From IMG/VR virus record IMGVR_UViG_3300011430_000033, positions 1 to 29,648 of that record: DNA of 29,648 bases, one strand, 5' to 3'. Source of the DNA: a virus. Shown here piece by piece: positions 8,157 through 16,366 of the stretch. The position numbers and the translations under genes are program-made. The notes below the pieces were generated by a model that did not search any database, was not told where the DNA came from, and saw nothing but the letters and a program-made list of their open reading frames with translations. How positions within the stretch are numbered: position 1 is the stretch's first letter; each line of letters starts with the position of its first letter.

Positions 8157-8897
8157 TTACTTGGTGTCCGTCAGGTTCCGGACCACTTGCCGGACCTCGC
8201 GGGATTGTTCTTCCTTGTGCGCGCTCGTGAACAACTCCAAGACCTCATCTTTCGTGAGGGTTGGAGCCGAGTGTTCGCCAATCCAACGACTAAATTTATT
8301 TCCGCCGGCCACGACTTCGGAGAACCCCTTGTTCACGACCGTCGAGGCGACGCGACCCGCGGTGTTCACGCCAAGGCCGACCACCGGGTTAATCATCCCC
8401 CACACTTTGAAGGCAACCCAAATCAAAGCGATGACCGCCAGAGCGAGGAACCACATCGTAAAGTAGCCAACCGAAAACAGTCCGGTCCCTTCGATGTCCT
8501 TGCCGACGAGCGGGGCGACATCCTCGCGATATTTGTCGAGCTTCCGGTCGAGCTTCGCGATGTTCGCGTCAACTTTTTCAACGAGCTTCACGGTCGAACC
8601 TTCCCAAGGCTGGCTCGGGGGCCCGAGTGAATCCGTTACCGCTTCAGTGAGCGCGGCGGTTTCCTGTGCCGGCACCGTCACCGCGGACGAAGAACCTTCC
8701 TTGATGGCGTTAATCCAAGTCTCGTGCGCTTTCAGTGCAGCACGGGCCGCGGCCTGCTTCTCCGTGTCCGCTTGGGCGCGCGTGGCGACCGGAACGGCCT
8801 GAACTTCCTTCTGGAAGAACTCCACGGGCTTCGGCGCGAGCAAGCATCCCGAGAACAGGACCGGGACGAACATGATTGAGATGAGGGACTTTTTCAT
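8157..8897 (-). CDS. Predicted lipoprotein with a second membrane segment
   Basis: 246 aa. The N-terminus MKKSLISIMFVPVLFSGC is a lipoprotein-type signal with the lipobox Cys at residue 18 (the -3 residue is Phe, slightly unusual). Residues 25-125 are Ala/Lys/Glu-rich and probably coiled. A clear transmembrane helix lies at about 141-165 (FSVGYFTMWFLALAVIALIW), followed by a soluble C-terminal 80 aa. I chose the ATG at 8897 because it gives the signal peptide and overlaps the upstream stop (TAATG); the longer frame adds an implausible extension. Next to a coiled-coil/membrane gene, it could belong to a lysis or envelope-disruption module, but it does not match a canonical spanin and may be a membrane-directed accessory protein. 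Confidence 0.65.
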   Translation of the reverse strand: MKKSLISIMFVPVLFSGCLLAPKPVEFFQKEVQAVPVATRAQADTEKQAAARAALKAHETWINAIKEGSSSAVTVPAQETAALTEAVTDSLGPPSQPWEGSTVKLVEKVDANIAKLDRKLDKYREDVAPLVGKDIEGTGLFSVGYFTMWFLALAVIALIWVAFKVWGMINPVVGLGVNTAGRVASTVVNKGFSEVVAGGNKFSRWIGEHSAPTLTKDEVLELFTSAHKEEQSREVRQVVRNLTDTK

Positions 8898-9235
8898 TAG
8901 CGTAACCAGATGGACAAACCCCATCCGATGAGTATGACCGACACACCACCAAAAAACGAGACGACCGTCCACCCGGTCTTAATTGAGTTGCGCGCGGCTT
9001 CAAGAGCGGCGATGCGTTCCTCGACCTGCTTCTTGTCCGCGGCGGCTTCCGTGGCTTTGCGTTCCAACGCTTCCCAAGTCGGGAGCTTGGCGAGATGAAC
9101 TTGAATCTCGCCGAGTGTCTTGACGATAGCCTTAACGTCTGGCTTCAGTTCGGACATCTGAGTAAGGAGTCCCTCAATCCGCGACTCGGCTACTCCGACG
9201 CGTTCAGAGACATTGATTGTTTTCTTCGCGGACAT
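8897..9235 (-). CDS. Coiled-coil protein with C-terminal membrane helix, holin-like candidate
   Basis: 112 aa. Residues 8-85 are strongly helical with heptad character, and residues 88-110 form one transmembrane helix (TGWTVVSFFGGVSVILIGWG) ending SIWLR. This soluble-coil plus C-terminal-anchor layout is found in some phage holins and hemolysin-XhlA-type proteins. The ATG at 9235 follows the upstream stop by 1 nt; an upstream in-frame start at 9244 would add three residues. It is followed directly by the lipoprotein gene. No endolysin is adjacent, so the lysis role is a guess from topology. Confidence 0.55.
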   Translation of the reverse strand: MSAKKTINVSERVGVAESRIEGLLTQMSELKPDVKAIVKTLGEIQVHLAKLPTWEALERKATEAAADKKQVEERIAALEAARNSIKTGWTVVSFFGGVSVILIGWGLSIWLR

Positions 9236-9236
9236 A

Positions 9237-9857
9237 TTAAGCAATCGCCCAAGAGAACGCCAGAACCGTCGAATCCAAGTTACCGCTCGGGCGAACGGCT
9301 CGGATGTAATACTCGTAGTCGTGATTGTTCAGGAACCCGGGCATACCGCCCGTCACATGAAGGTGCCCGGTGATGGCCCCGAGATTCGGGAGCGCCGTTT
9401 CCTGCAACGTGAACGCCTGTGCGACCGTGACGTCCCGGCCCCAAAGTTCGTAAGCAGTCTCGTCGCTAACCGTGTCCTCAATCAAGAAGCTTTGGTCGCT
9501 AATCCCGTCGCTCATCCAGAGCGTGAGGACCGGAGGCTCAGGTTCCGGAACCGAATCCTCGCCGGCTTCAATGAGCGCGAGAATCGCCTTCAAGTGTTCC
9601 GTGTTCATGCACCCGACACCGAGGCCGCTCATGTGCCGGAGCAAATCGTTGTTACCGTCAATCGGGTGTGGCGTCAATCCACGGGCCACACAGATTTTGC
9701 GGAGAAGGTCGTTTTGAGAGTCACCCGGCTTGGGGGTTCCACCTTCTTGAACCAGCCACTTCTCCAAAAAATTGTGGAACGTGTCGAGCGGCTTGGGGGT
9801 GCCGCCGCGGGTGATGACGATGTCTCGCGCGAGTTCGTGTTTAGAGCGGATGTTCAT
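9237..9857 (-). CDS. Structural-region protein with three N-terminal repeats
   Basis: 206 aa. The first 75 residues contain three copies of a module of about 22 aa with the core GGTPKP.D...N.L...., the third reading GLTPHPIDGNNDLL. The remainder (from about residue 110) is beta-rich ('VLTLWMSDGISDQSFLIEDTVSDETAYELWGRDVTV') and may be an Ig- or FN3-like domain. AGAGAG just upstream of the ATG may serve as ribosome binding site. It lies between the capsid gene and the membrane-protein genes. I do not recognise the family; repeated short modules could be binding motifs for a virion partner. Confidence 0.6.
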   Translation of the reverse strand: MNIRSKHELARDIVITRGGTPKPLDTFHNFLEKWLVQEGGTPKPGDSQNDLLRKICVARGLTPHPIDGNNDLLRHMSGLGVGCMNTEHLKAILALIEAGEDSVPEPEPPVLTLWMSDGISDQSFLIEDTVSDETAYELWGRDVTVAQAFTLQETALPNLGAITGHLHVTGGMPGFLNNHDYEYYIRAVRPSGNLDSTVLAFSWAIA

Positions 9858-9876
9858 TTTCTCTCTTTAGCAAAGC

Positions 9877-9906
9877 GGGGCCAGCCAACTCTCGCTGACT
9901 GACCCC
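9877..9906 (-). terminator. Hairpin after capsid gene, possible terminator or attenuator
   Basis: Minus-strand RNA GGGGUCAGUCA can pair with UGGCUGGCCCC across an 8-nt loop (11 bp, two G-U pairs). The following sequence is only GCUUUGC, so the U tract is weak. It may attenuate read-through from the highly expressed capsid gene into downstream genes rather than stop it fully. Confidence 0.5.
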
Positions 9907-9944
9907 ACTCTTTTGCCCCCTAGATGGTCTTGCGACCAATTCGT

Positions 9945-11183
9945 TTACGAGCTTGCGTCCTCAATTACCGTGAGGCCGAGGTCAACCTGATTGCGCTTGA
10001 AGGCAATCGGGATGATGTGCTGCGGACGGAGCGGCTTGTAGGCGCGCGTAATCTGATAGTTGTGCCAACCGAAGTCACCCCACTGGTTGCACGCGTTGTC
10101 CTTGATGTAGTGCCATTCCAGTTCGCCAGCGTGAAGCTGGGGCGCGAACTTGAAGGTCCCTTCACCGACGTATTGCTCGGGCACTTGGCGCTCGAAGGTG
10201 CCGTCAGCGACGAGCAACAGGATTTCGTAAGTCGCATTGACCCATTCCGGATTCGCTTCGGCATACACCGTGCAGTCCGAGGAGTCATCCGCAACCGCGG
10301 CAACCGGGTTCAGGAAAACCGGGATACCTTCCTCGTCCAGTTCATTGAACCGGAGAGGGCGATGGGTCGTGCCGAACGCGATACCGCGGTAGGCCGGGCT
10401 GGACTCGAACGCGTAAGCGCTCAGGGCCACTTCACCCAACTTGTAGCCGCCGGACGTGAACGCCAGCAAAACATTTTCGACGCCGACTTCGGCCCGGAAC
10501 GATTCGATGATGTCCGCGCCACCGATGGCCCGGAAGTGAGGTTGAGCCTTGCCGTCAGCGGCGAACATTTCACCGAACAGACCTTCTTTGAGGTAGCGCG
10601 CCCAAGCGTGCAGAGCCTTGAAGGACAGAGCGGCGTCAGGAAGCGCGAGGCCATCCCAAGTGATGTCAATGTCGGTTTCGGACCCGCCGACGGTGTTGTC
10701 AGCGAGGGTCGCACCGGCTTTCGCCGTCGCCTTGGTCGCGGACTTCAAAGTCAACTGAGCCTGAATGTCAGCATTGATATACTGAGTGATGAGCTTGCGG
10801 AGCGCGTCCTCGGCGGTCTGGTAGGACGTCTTGAAAGCACCAAAGCCTTCTTTGACGCACACCTTGGGACCCTGACCGCGCTTGCCTTGCAGCTTATAGC
10901 TGAACTCGACCTTGCCGGTCTTTTCCTGAGTTCCGCGGGAGCCGCAAAGCTGCGTCTGGTCCGTGAACGTAGGAACGGCCAAGCTGTCGCCGGGCATTGC
11001 CTGCATCTCAACGGCAGAAACGACGGTGTCGCCCATGCCAGAGCGGAAAGTGCCGCCCGAGAGGATGCCGATGAAAGGGGAATTAGCCGCAAGAGCGCGT
11101 GCTACGGAACCGACGAGACGGTTCGTGTCCCGAACTGCGATGTCACAAATCGCACTGGGCTGCAAATCACATTCGATAGCCAT
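9945..11183 (-). CDS. Major capsid protein candidate
   Basis: 412 aa starting MAIECDLQPSAICDIAVRDT. I place the start at 11183 because GGAG lies 8 nt upstream; the frame stays open upstream but has no such signal. The protein is soluble, of mixed alpha/beta composition, with a size typical of HK97-fold capsid proteins, and contains a helical stretch (YQTAEDALRKLITQYINADIQAQLTLKSATKA) like the long spine helix. Its own strong promoter, a terminator before it and a hairpin after it, and its position after portal and scaffold, all support the role. No specific capsid motif was verified, so this is mainly synteny and size. Confidence 0.65.
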   Translation of the reverse strand: MAIECDLQPSAICDIAVRDTNRLVGSVARALAANSPFIGILSGGTFRSGMGDTVVSAVEMQAMPGDSLAVPTFTDQTQLCGSRGTQEKTGKVEFSYKLQGKRGQGPKVCVKEGFGAFKTSYQTAEDALRKLITQYINADIQAQLTLKSATKATAKAGATLADNTVGGSETDIDITWDGLALPDAALSFKALHAWARYLKEGLFGEMFAADGKAQPHFRAIGGADIIESFRAEVGVENVLLAFTSGGYKLGEVALSAYAFESSPAYRGIAFGTTHRPLRFNELDEEGIPVFLNPVAAVADDSSDCTVYAEANPEWVNATYEILLLVADGTFERQVPEQYVGEGTFKFAPQLHAGELEWHYIKDNACNQWGDFGWHNYQITRAYKPLRPQHIIPIAFKRNQVDLGLTVIEDASS

Positions 11184-11353
11184 AAAATTATCTCCGATAC
11201 TGTCCCGGAAGTTTGTTGGTCCGGGTGGTTGTTTACCGCGTGCAATCCCCAACATGAGGACCGCTTACTTACTCAACCCCCTCCCGGCCAATCGGAGAAG
11301 CGCTATCAGGCCCGTTCTGACCGAGCCACGTCAGAGAGTTAGGCTCTACACTT
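11184..11353 (-). other. Long 5' leader of the capsid candidate gene
   Basis: About 160 nt lie between the expected transcription start (near 11347) and the ATG at 11183. There is no convincing upstream ORF besides an in-frame extension lacking a ribosome binding site. It may stabilise the capsid mRNA. Together with the promoter (11354-11382) and terminator (11440-11472) it fills the gap between capsid and scaffold genes. Confidence 0.45.
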
Positions 11354-11382
11354 AATATGCCGACTTGGAGGTCACTTGTCAA
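11354..11382 (-). promoter_or_regulatory. Strong promoter of the capsid gene
   Basis: Minus strand: TTGACA (11382-11377), 17-nt spacer ending AGTCGG, CATATT (11359-11354). It is the best match to the shared minus-strand promoter pattern. Unlike the portal promoter it is followed by a long leader and a Shine-Dalgarno. Confidence 0.85.
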
Positions 11383-11439
11383 GCACAATCCGTGCCAAGG
11401 ACCGATTTTACTCAAACCGATAGTTCTTACCGGACAGTG

Positions 11440-11472
11440 AAAAACCCCGGAACCAGTGAAGGCCCGGGGTTT
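11440..11472 (-). terminator. Intrinsic terminator after scaffold candidate
   Basis: On the minus strand AAACCCCGG (11472-11464) pairs perfectly with CCGGGGTTT (11450-11442) across a 13-nt loop and is followed by a continuous T tract (five Ts including the stem end). It lies about 27 nt after the stop of the gene at 11499 and just upstream of the capsid promoter. Confidence 0.8.
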
Positions 11473-11498
11473 GATTGAGAGAGTGCGTTTACACGCTC

Positions 11499-12977
11499 TT
11501 ACATGGTTCGGGCCGCAATAAGCTCCTTGGCGTAGGCGTCGAGGGCTTCGGACCCCTTGCGGGTGTCGAGGATTCCCTCCTTGGGCGCCGGCTGGACGAT
11601 GTCGGCTCCGCTTCCACCACCGCGCGGCAGTTCCGCCTTCTTGATGGCGAGCAATTCCCTCTCGGCCTTGTCCTTGGCAGCAACCGCCGCCGCGAGCTTG
11701 GCCGTGAGGTCCGCAGTCGCGGTCGCAACCGCCGCCTTGCCGGCCTCGACCTGTTTTTCGAGTGCTTCGATTTGGCCCTTCTGGCGGTAAGCCATCACGG
11801 TGCCAACGGCGAGTTGCGCGTGCATGTCGGGCGACCGGTCCTTGAGCAAGCTTTGGAGCTTGGTCATGTAAGCCGAGGCGTCCGCGTTAGATTGTTCGAT
11901 TTGCGTCTTGACCTCGGGGGTCGCGTCCGCAGGGACCGGCTTCGTCGCCATCCAGCCGAAGTTCTTGATGTAGCCGTTCGCCGTGTTGGTCAATTCGGCC
12001 ACTTCCTTCGTCTGACGCTCCGCGATGTAAACCGAGGCGTTCTTTTTCGCGGCTTCGTAGGCTTCGACCTTCTGGTCTTTCAAGCGCTCGTTGTCCACGA
12101 GGGTCGCTTCGATGAACCGGCGCACCGGCAGCGTGAGCTTTTCCAGCACGGGCGGCAAGTCAATCTGGTCGGGCCCGCCGAGCGCTTTGATTTGCTCAAT
12201 CGTCGCGTCAGACATTCCGCTCTCCTTGAGCTTTTTGTAAATGCTGGCAACATTGGCGTCGAGCTTCGTGGAAAACTCCTTGAGGCGTGGGTCGCTCTCA
12301 ATGTCGTGCGCGTGACGGTAGGCGCGGAGTTCTTCCAACTCGGCGGTGACTTCCGGCGTGATGGCTGGGGTGCCTGCGGCCTGCGCTTTCGCGGCTTCGA
12401 GTTCCGCCGTCAATTTCTTGGCGGCTTCCTTCTCGGCGGCGACTTCCGCGGTGAGTTTATCCCGAGTCTCGCGTGCGAGTTTCTTCAGGGCTTCAAATGA
12501 CTCGCCGGACTTCGGCTTCGTGTGCGGCGGGAGTTGAATCTCGTCAAACGCGTCCTTGGTCGGAGGAGCTTGGCCGGATTTGGCCGCTTCGGCTTCGGCA
12601 TCGGCCTTGGCTTTCGCTTCGGCATCGGCCTTGGCCTTCACAGCATCGTCAATGGAACCGCCACCAGACGCGTTTTCCGCCTTGGCTTTCGCGTCCGCTT
12701 CTTCCTTGGCTTTCGCATCGGCAGCGGCCTTCGCGGCTTCGTCAGGTTGGCCGGATTTGGCCGCTTCAGCGTCAGCCTTGGCTTTCGCATCCGCTTCTTC
12801 CTTCGCTTTCGCGTCGGCAGCGGCCTTGGCAGCGTCATCGGGCTGGATGTCATCCGAGGGGTTGAGTTCCTTGAAAATTGCGTCAAGGGCGTTACCAGTC
12901 TCCGCGGACGGAGTGATTTTCATGTCGAACTGTTCATGCGGCGCCGTGGCCGCGTCGAGCGAGCGTAGTTTGGGCAT
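11499..12977 (-). CDS. Ala/Lys-rich scaffold-like protein
   Basis: 492 aa, highly charged and helical. Residues about 45-140 are low-complexity Ala/Lys/Asp/Glu repeats (AKAAADAKAKEEADAKAKA, with AEAAKSGQ recurring three times). From about 160 on it continues as coiled coil (for example 'LTAEVAAEKEAAKKLTAELEAAKAQ' and 'ALEKQVEAGKAAVATATADLTAKLAAAV'). Long coiled proteins between portal and capsid genes are normally internal scaffolds. I use the ATG at 12977, 2 nt after the upstream stop; an alternative is MKITPSAETG at 12923. No protease motif is seen. An intrinsic terminator follows. Function inferred from composition and position. Confidence 0.65.
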   Translation of the reverse strand: MPKLRSLDAATAPHEQFDMKITPSAETGNALDAIFKELNPSDDIQPDDAAKAAADAKAKEEADAKAKADAEAAKSGQPDEAAKAAADAKAKEEADAKAKAENASGGGSIDDAVKAKADAEAKAKADAEAEAAKSGQAPPTKDAFDEIQLPPHTKPKSGESFEALKKLARETRDKLTAEVAAEKEAAKKLTAELEAAKAQAAGTPAITPEVTAELEELRAYRHAHDIESDPRLKEFSTKLDANVASIYKKLKESGMSDATIEQIKALGGPDQIDLPPVLEKLTLPVRRFIEATLVDNERLKDQKVEAYEAAKKNASVYIAERQTKEVAELTNTANGYIKNFGWMATKPVPADATPEVKTQIEQSNADASAYMTKLQSLLKDRSPDMHAQLAVGTVMAYRQKGQIEALEKQVEAGKAAVATATADLTAKLAAAVAAKDKAERELLAIKKAELPRGGGSGADIVQPAPKEGILDTRKGSEALDAYAKELIAARTM

Positions 12978-12979
12978 AG

Positions 12980-13288
12980 TTAGCTAGGGGTTGTCCGTTC
13001 ACCGTCTGACCATAACGCGTCCTGTTCAATCGGCGGATACATTTCCGCCGCTTGTTCATTTTCAACCTCAACAGGAGGTTCAGTCAACGCGAGAATTTGT
13101 GCGAGGGCGGATTCGTAGCCGCCGACGGCTTTGGCTTGGAGCGCAACCGTGTTCAAATCGGAGCCAGTCGCGAGGGACGGGCGCGCATGAGCGAGGTTGT
13201 CGAGAAAAAGTTGGCCGGTTGCGGACTCAAGGAACTGCTTTAGTATTCCGGCAGAACCCTTGGACCATCCGGGGGAGGATGATTTCAT
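12980..13288 (-). CDS. Small protein between portal and scaffold, unknown
   Basis: 102 aa. Its ATG overlaps the portal stop (ATGA), so translation is probably coupled. The centre (about residues 12-70, 'GILKQFLESATGQLFLDNLAHARPSL...ALQAKAVGGYESALAQILALTEPP') is helical, and the C-terminus is acidic with several prolines (PPVEVENEQAAEMYPPIEQ). Small helical proteins here in podoviruses are often of unknown function or assist in head assembly. I do not recognise it. Confidence 0.65.
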   Translation of the reverse strand: MKSSSPGWSKGSAGILKQFLESATGQLFLDNLAHARPSLATGSDLNTVALQAKAVGGYESALAQILALTEPPVEVENEQAAEMYPPIEQDALWSDGERTTPS

Positions 13289-15585
13289 GCTTTAGATGCT
13301 GGTGCAGGTTTGGGCTTCTTCAAAAGTTCGAGCTTCGCCAGTTCTTCCGGCGATTCAGTGTGCGGGATGAACCCGGCGGCAACCTCCATCTGCTTTTGGA
13401 TGGACGGAGGAGCCTTCTCGTAAGGAATCGAAATTCGCTCGTTGTTCGACGCCTTCTGCGTGTTCGTCGGCAATTCTTGCTCGCCGTTCGGGCCTACGGG
13501 CGACACCAAAGGAGGCGCACCATCGGGCGAGGGCTGTTGAGCCATCTGTTGAGCTTCGAGCGAGCCCGGAACCGTCTTGGCAGCAAGTTCGGCCTGCTCT
13601 TGAGCGACCTCGGCCTCAATCGTCTCAAGCTGTTGGAGTGCCTTGCCCAATTCCTGCAACCATTTCCGCATTTCGGCAGTCTCAGCCTTCATGCCGGCCT
13701 GTTCCATCGCCAAAACGTGCTGCGTCGCGTGCGCGGCGAGTGAATTAAGCAACGGAATCGCGGTCGGGTTGTCAACGGCCTGCTGAACCAGTGGTCCGGC
13801 GACCTGTTGGAGAATTTGAAGGTGAACAACGTGATTATCACGCGGCGAAACTTCGCACTCCTGACCTTCTTCGAGCAAAAGCATCTCCATCTTCTGCTGA
13901 CGGGCGTTTTCGTTCGACTCGGTCGGGTCGTTCTGCGCGAGGAGGACACCTTTGGCGAACTCGGGGTTGACTTTCGCTTCGAGCGAGCGTCGTTCGAGTT
14001 CGTATTGATTGTAAAGCGGGTTGCCGCGGGCTTCCTGCGCGACCATGATGATGCGTTGGCGTTCGTTCTCGGAGTAATCCTGAATCGCGGCCACCGCGGG
14101 TTGGTTCGCGAGGTAGTCAATCTCCTCACGGCTCATGTGCTTGAGGAGGACTTCCTGCAAATTCTTCGCGGCCCGGTCAATCGCACCTTCAGCGCACAAA
14201 CGGCGTTGGACCGTGGACATCAGGCGCGCAAACTGCACCAAAAAGCGTTCGATGACGGCGTCCCGGCGTTCCTCCTCGCGCGCGGCGTTGAGTTCAACCG
14301 CGGCTTTCGTGACGCGCTCGCCTTCTTGAAGCTTCGGGGACGTGGAGCCGGCGACTTGGTCGAGAATTTCAGTGAGGAAGCGGTCGAGAGCGAAGAAAGG
14401 TTCGACGGCACCGTCAATTTTGTGCTGCTCGACGGTGTAACCGCTCGCGATGAGGATGGCATTGCCGACCACCGACATGCGGAAGCGTTTGATGTTGCGT
14501 TCCTCGCACGAAAGGACGAGTTTTCCGCTCAGTTGGAGCCGGTCAACGACGTCATTACGCGCCCGGTCGAGGATGCCAGCCAGATTGTAGAGTTCGCGAC
14601 CGATGCCCTTCGAGCCTTGGAGCTTGCCGTTGCCGTGTTGGAACGAGAAGAAGGCGCACGCGTCGCTCATGGACGCGAACTGCTTCGATTTCCAGAAAAG
14701 TTGCTTGTCGCTCTTGGCGTCGAACGCGACGTGCGTGATGAATCCGTCCACTTCGGCAATCAGGACGTGCCAGACCTCGACGGTTTTGGCGCCGTAGAAG
14801 GACTGAATGACGTTCGACTCGCGCGAGAGGTCCGCATACATCCGCTCGGGGTCGCTTTGCTGCGATTTCCGGTCGTCCGGCGTGGCCGTGTTGATGGATT
14901 CGGTGACATTGTTGACGTCCCAACCCGCGGTCTTGGCTGCTTCCTTGTTCGCGATGAGGTCGAACATCTGATGGATGAGGTAACTCTCCTTCAGGGCGAC
15001 GACTTGAGCGCTCCGGGACGTGTGCTTGGTGCCTTGGGGGACGAGGAAATGGTCTTGTCGGTAAAACGAGGGGAACCAAGAGGTCGTGTCGAGCCATCCG
15101 AGTGCTACGAACCCGAACAGGCTGTTTTCCTGTGAGATGTTCGAGAGCAATTCGTCCCAATCTTCGTGTTGCCGGCAAGTTTTCGTGACCTCGGTGCGGA
15201 AGATTTCCGTTTTCTTCGCTGCGTCGGCATACCGCTCGGGCAACGCGGACGCCGTGAGGTATCGCATGTTGCGGACGGCGGTCGTAAACCGCGGCACCAC
15301 TTTGTCAATCAGGGTCCCGAGCGGCTTGGTCGTGAAATTTGCCTTCCACGAGAGCCCGTCGGCGGTCAACCGACCCGGGTCATACGGGCGTTCGGCATCA
15401 TACTTGCTCTGGATTCGAGCGTTTTTGATGTTCCGGTCCCGCGATTCATTTTGGAGTCCTTTCACCAAAGCTACTGCCTGCCCGATACTTGTGAGCGCTG
15501 GCGTATGCGCGGCTCCCCCGGCTTTGAGTTCCGGTGAATTGGGTGCATCGCCTTCTTGGCGTTGCGTCGAGGTAGTAGCTTCCAC
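13285..15585 (-). CDS. Portal (head-tail connector) protein
   Basis: 766 aa, in the size range of large podoviral portals. Features that fit the portal family are the N-terminal 'FTTKPLGTLIDKVVPRFTTAVRNMRYLTAS' segment, 'SLFGFVALGWLDTTSWFPSFYRQDHFLVPQGT', the central 'GIGRELYNLAGILDRARNDVVDRL' stretch and a long helical, Gln/Glu-rich C-terminal region (about 560-680) like an extended barrel. The frame starts with GTG at 15585, which lies 5 nt after the -10 box of a perfect TTGACA promoter, so the mRNA should be leaderless; there is no Shine-Dalgarno. The position between terminase and scaffold agrees. The end overlaps the next gene by ATGA. Confidence 0.8.
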   Translation of the reverse strand: MEATTSTQRQEGDAPNSPELKAGGAAHTPALTSIGQAVALVKGLQNESRDRNIKNARIQSKYDAERPYDPGRLTADGLSWKANFTTKPLGTLIDKVVPRFTTAVRNMRYLTASALPERYADAAKKTEIFRTEVTKTCRQHEDWDELLSNISQENSLFGFVALGWLDTTSWFPSFYRQDHFLVPQGTKHTSRSAQVVALKESYLIHQMFDLIANKEAAKTAGWDVNNVTESINTATPDDRKSQQSDPERMYADLSRESNVIQSFYGAKTVEVWHVLIAEVDGFITHVAFDAKSDKQLFWKSKQFASMSDACAFFSFQHGNGKLQGSKGIGRELYNLAGILDRARNDVVDRLQLSGKLVLSCEERNIKRFRMSVVGNAILIASGYTVEQHKIDGAVEPFFALDRFLTEILDQVAGSTSPKLQEGERVTKAAVELNAAREEERRDAVIERFLVQFARLMSTVQRRLCAEGAIDRAAKNLQEVLLKHMSREEIDYLANQPAVAAIQDYSENERQRIIMVAQEARGNPLYNQYELERRSLEAKVNPEFAKGVLLAQNDPTESNENARQQKMEMLLLEEGQECEVSPRDNHVVHLQILQQVAGPLVQQAVDNPTAIPLLNSLAAHATQHVLAMEQAGMKAETAEMRKWLQELGKALQQLETIEAEVAQEQAELAAKTVPGSLEAQQMAQQPSPDGAPPLVSPVGPNGEQELPTNTQKASNNERISIPYEKAPPSIQKQMEVAAGFIPHTESPEELAKLELLKKPKPAPASKA

Positions 15586-15590
15586 AATGT

Positions 15591-15619
15591 TAAATGCCTG
15601 TTTTTGAGTGCCGTGTCAA
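15591..15619 (-). promoter_or_regulatory. Leaderless promoter of the portal gene
   Basis: Minus strand: TTGACA (15619-15614), 17-nt spacer ending AGG, CATTTA (15596-15591), then 5 nt and the GTG start of portal. The expected +1 coincides with the start codon. Confidence 0.8.
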
Positions 15620-15628
15620 GAAGAATCG

Positions 15629-16366
15629 TCACAGACCCCGGGGCGTATATTCCTCCGAGTGAGTGATGTGGTGCAGAAATTTGACCATCTTGCCCCCGGA
15701 GGTAAGGGAACCGTCCCCGATGCTGAAAACTGCCCGGTTGCCGATGCGGCGTCGGATTTCCTTCTCGTCCACCGGTTCAGAGATTTTCAGGTCTGACAAC
15801 CGCCCCGCCTCGACGTCGAACGTGTTGCCGTAGAGCGACCTGAACAGGGGCGAGGGGCTCAAATCCCACTTAACTCGACCGACTAAGTCGAGAAAGCGGT
15901 CCCGTTGCATTAGCATGGGGACGTGAGTCTCGAAGCTGCGGGTCGTAAGCTTCATGGCCTTCAGGGTCCGAGCGGTGTTCACGAGCGCCATGTGGTAGCG
16001 GGAACTCTTGTCCGCGCGCGAGGCAATATGTTCTTCAAGCGTCCCGCTCGCCGTCGGGGTGATGGCGTCGGCGTCCACTTCCCGGCAGAAGAAAAAGTCG
16101 TCGTTCATCAAGATGAAGTCGTTGAGCGCCGTCTCGTGCTTGGCGAACTGGACGAGCTTCGCCCGGACGCAGGTTGACTTGTCCTTGCCGACGTCCTTCG
16201 CCCCGATGTATTGGAAGTCCACGTCCACCGGTCGCCGCGGGAGGTCGCCGATAACGTAGATGCGGCGCACGTTCTTAACGAACCGTTGGACGGTCATCAG
16301 TGAATACTTGATTTCGAGGTCGTTGTATTTCGACCCCGAGCCAAGGACGTAGAGGATGTCTTTCAT
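15629..16366 (-). CDS. Stealth-like sugar-phosphate transferase
   Basis: 245 aa. Residues 14-42 'YNDLEIKYSLMTVQRFVKNVRRIYVIGD' match the conserved region 2 opening of Stealth proteins (N.ELkYSLRs......I.ivtD), and 84-93 'FILMNDDFFF' matches its hallmark 'FIYfNDDvFf'. 'THVPML..RDRF' at 147-157 resembles conserved region 3 (H.P). Stealth enzymes transfer hexose-1-phosphate from nucleotide sugars when building capsule or wall polymers. I do not see conserved region 1, so this is a short form. The ATG at 16366 overlaps the upstream stop (ATGA) with GGAG/AGAG upstream. It is the last gene of the operon holding the terminase and other sugar enzymes. Substrate is unknown; it may modify host surface glycans or virion proteins. 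Confidence 0.75.
   Translation of the reverse strand: MKDILYVLGSGSKYNDLEIKYSLMTVQRFVKNVRRIYVIGDLPRRPVDVDFQYIGAKDVGKDKSTCVRAKLVQFAKHETALNDFILMNDDFFFCREVDADAITPTASGTLEEHIASRADKSSRYHMALVNTARTLKAMKLTTRSFETHVPMLMQRDRFLDLVGRVKWDLSPSPLFRSLYGNTFDVEAGRLSDLKISEPVDEKEIRRRIGNRAVFSIGDGSLTSGGKMVKFLHHITHSEEYTPRGL

Noticed and set aside
7224-8630. Long plus-strand open frame of 468 codons opposite fibre and lipoprotein genes
   Set aside because: It lies antisense to well supported genes with collagen repeats, signal peptide and membrane helix; it is Arg-rich and results from high GC.
9924-11342. Plus-strand open frame of 472 codons opposite the capsid candidate
   Set aside because: Antisense to a gene with promoter, Shine-Dalgarno and normal composition; it runs through the promoter of that gene.
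13807-15135. Plus-strand open frame of 442 codons opposite portal
   Set aside because: Antisense shadow of the portal gene; no promoter or start signal.
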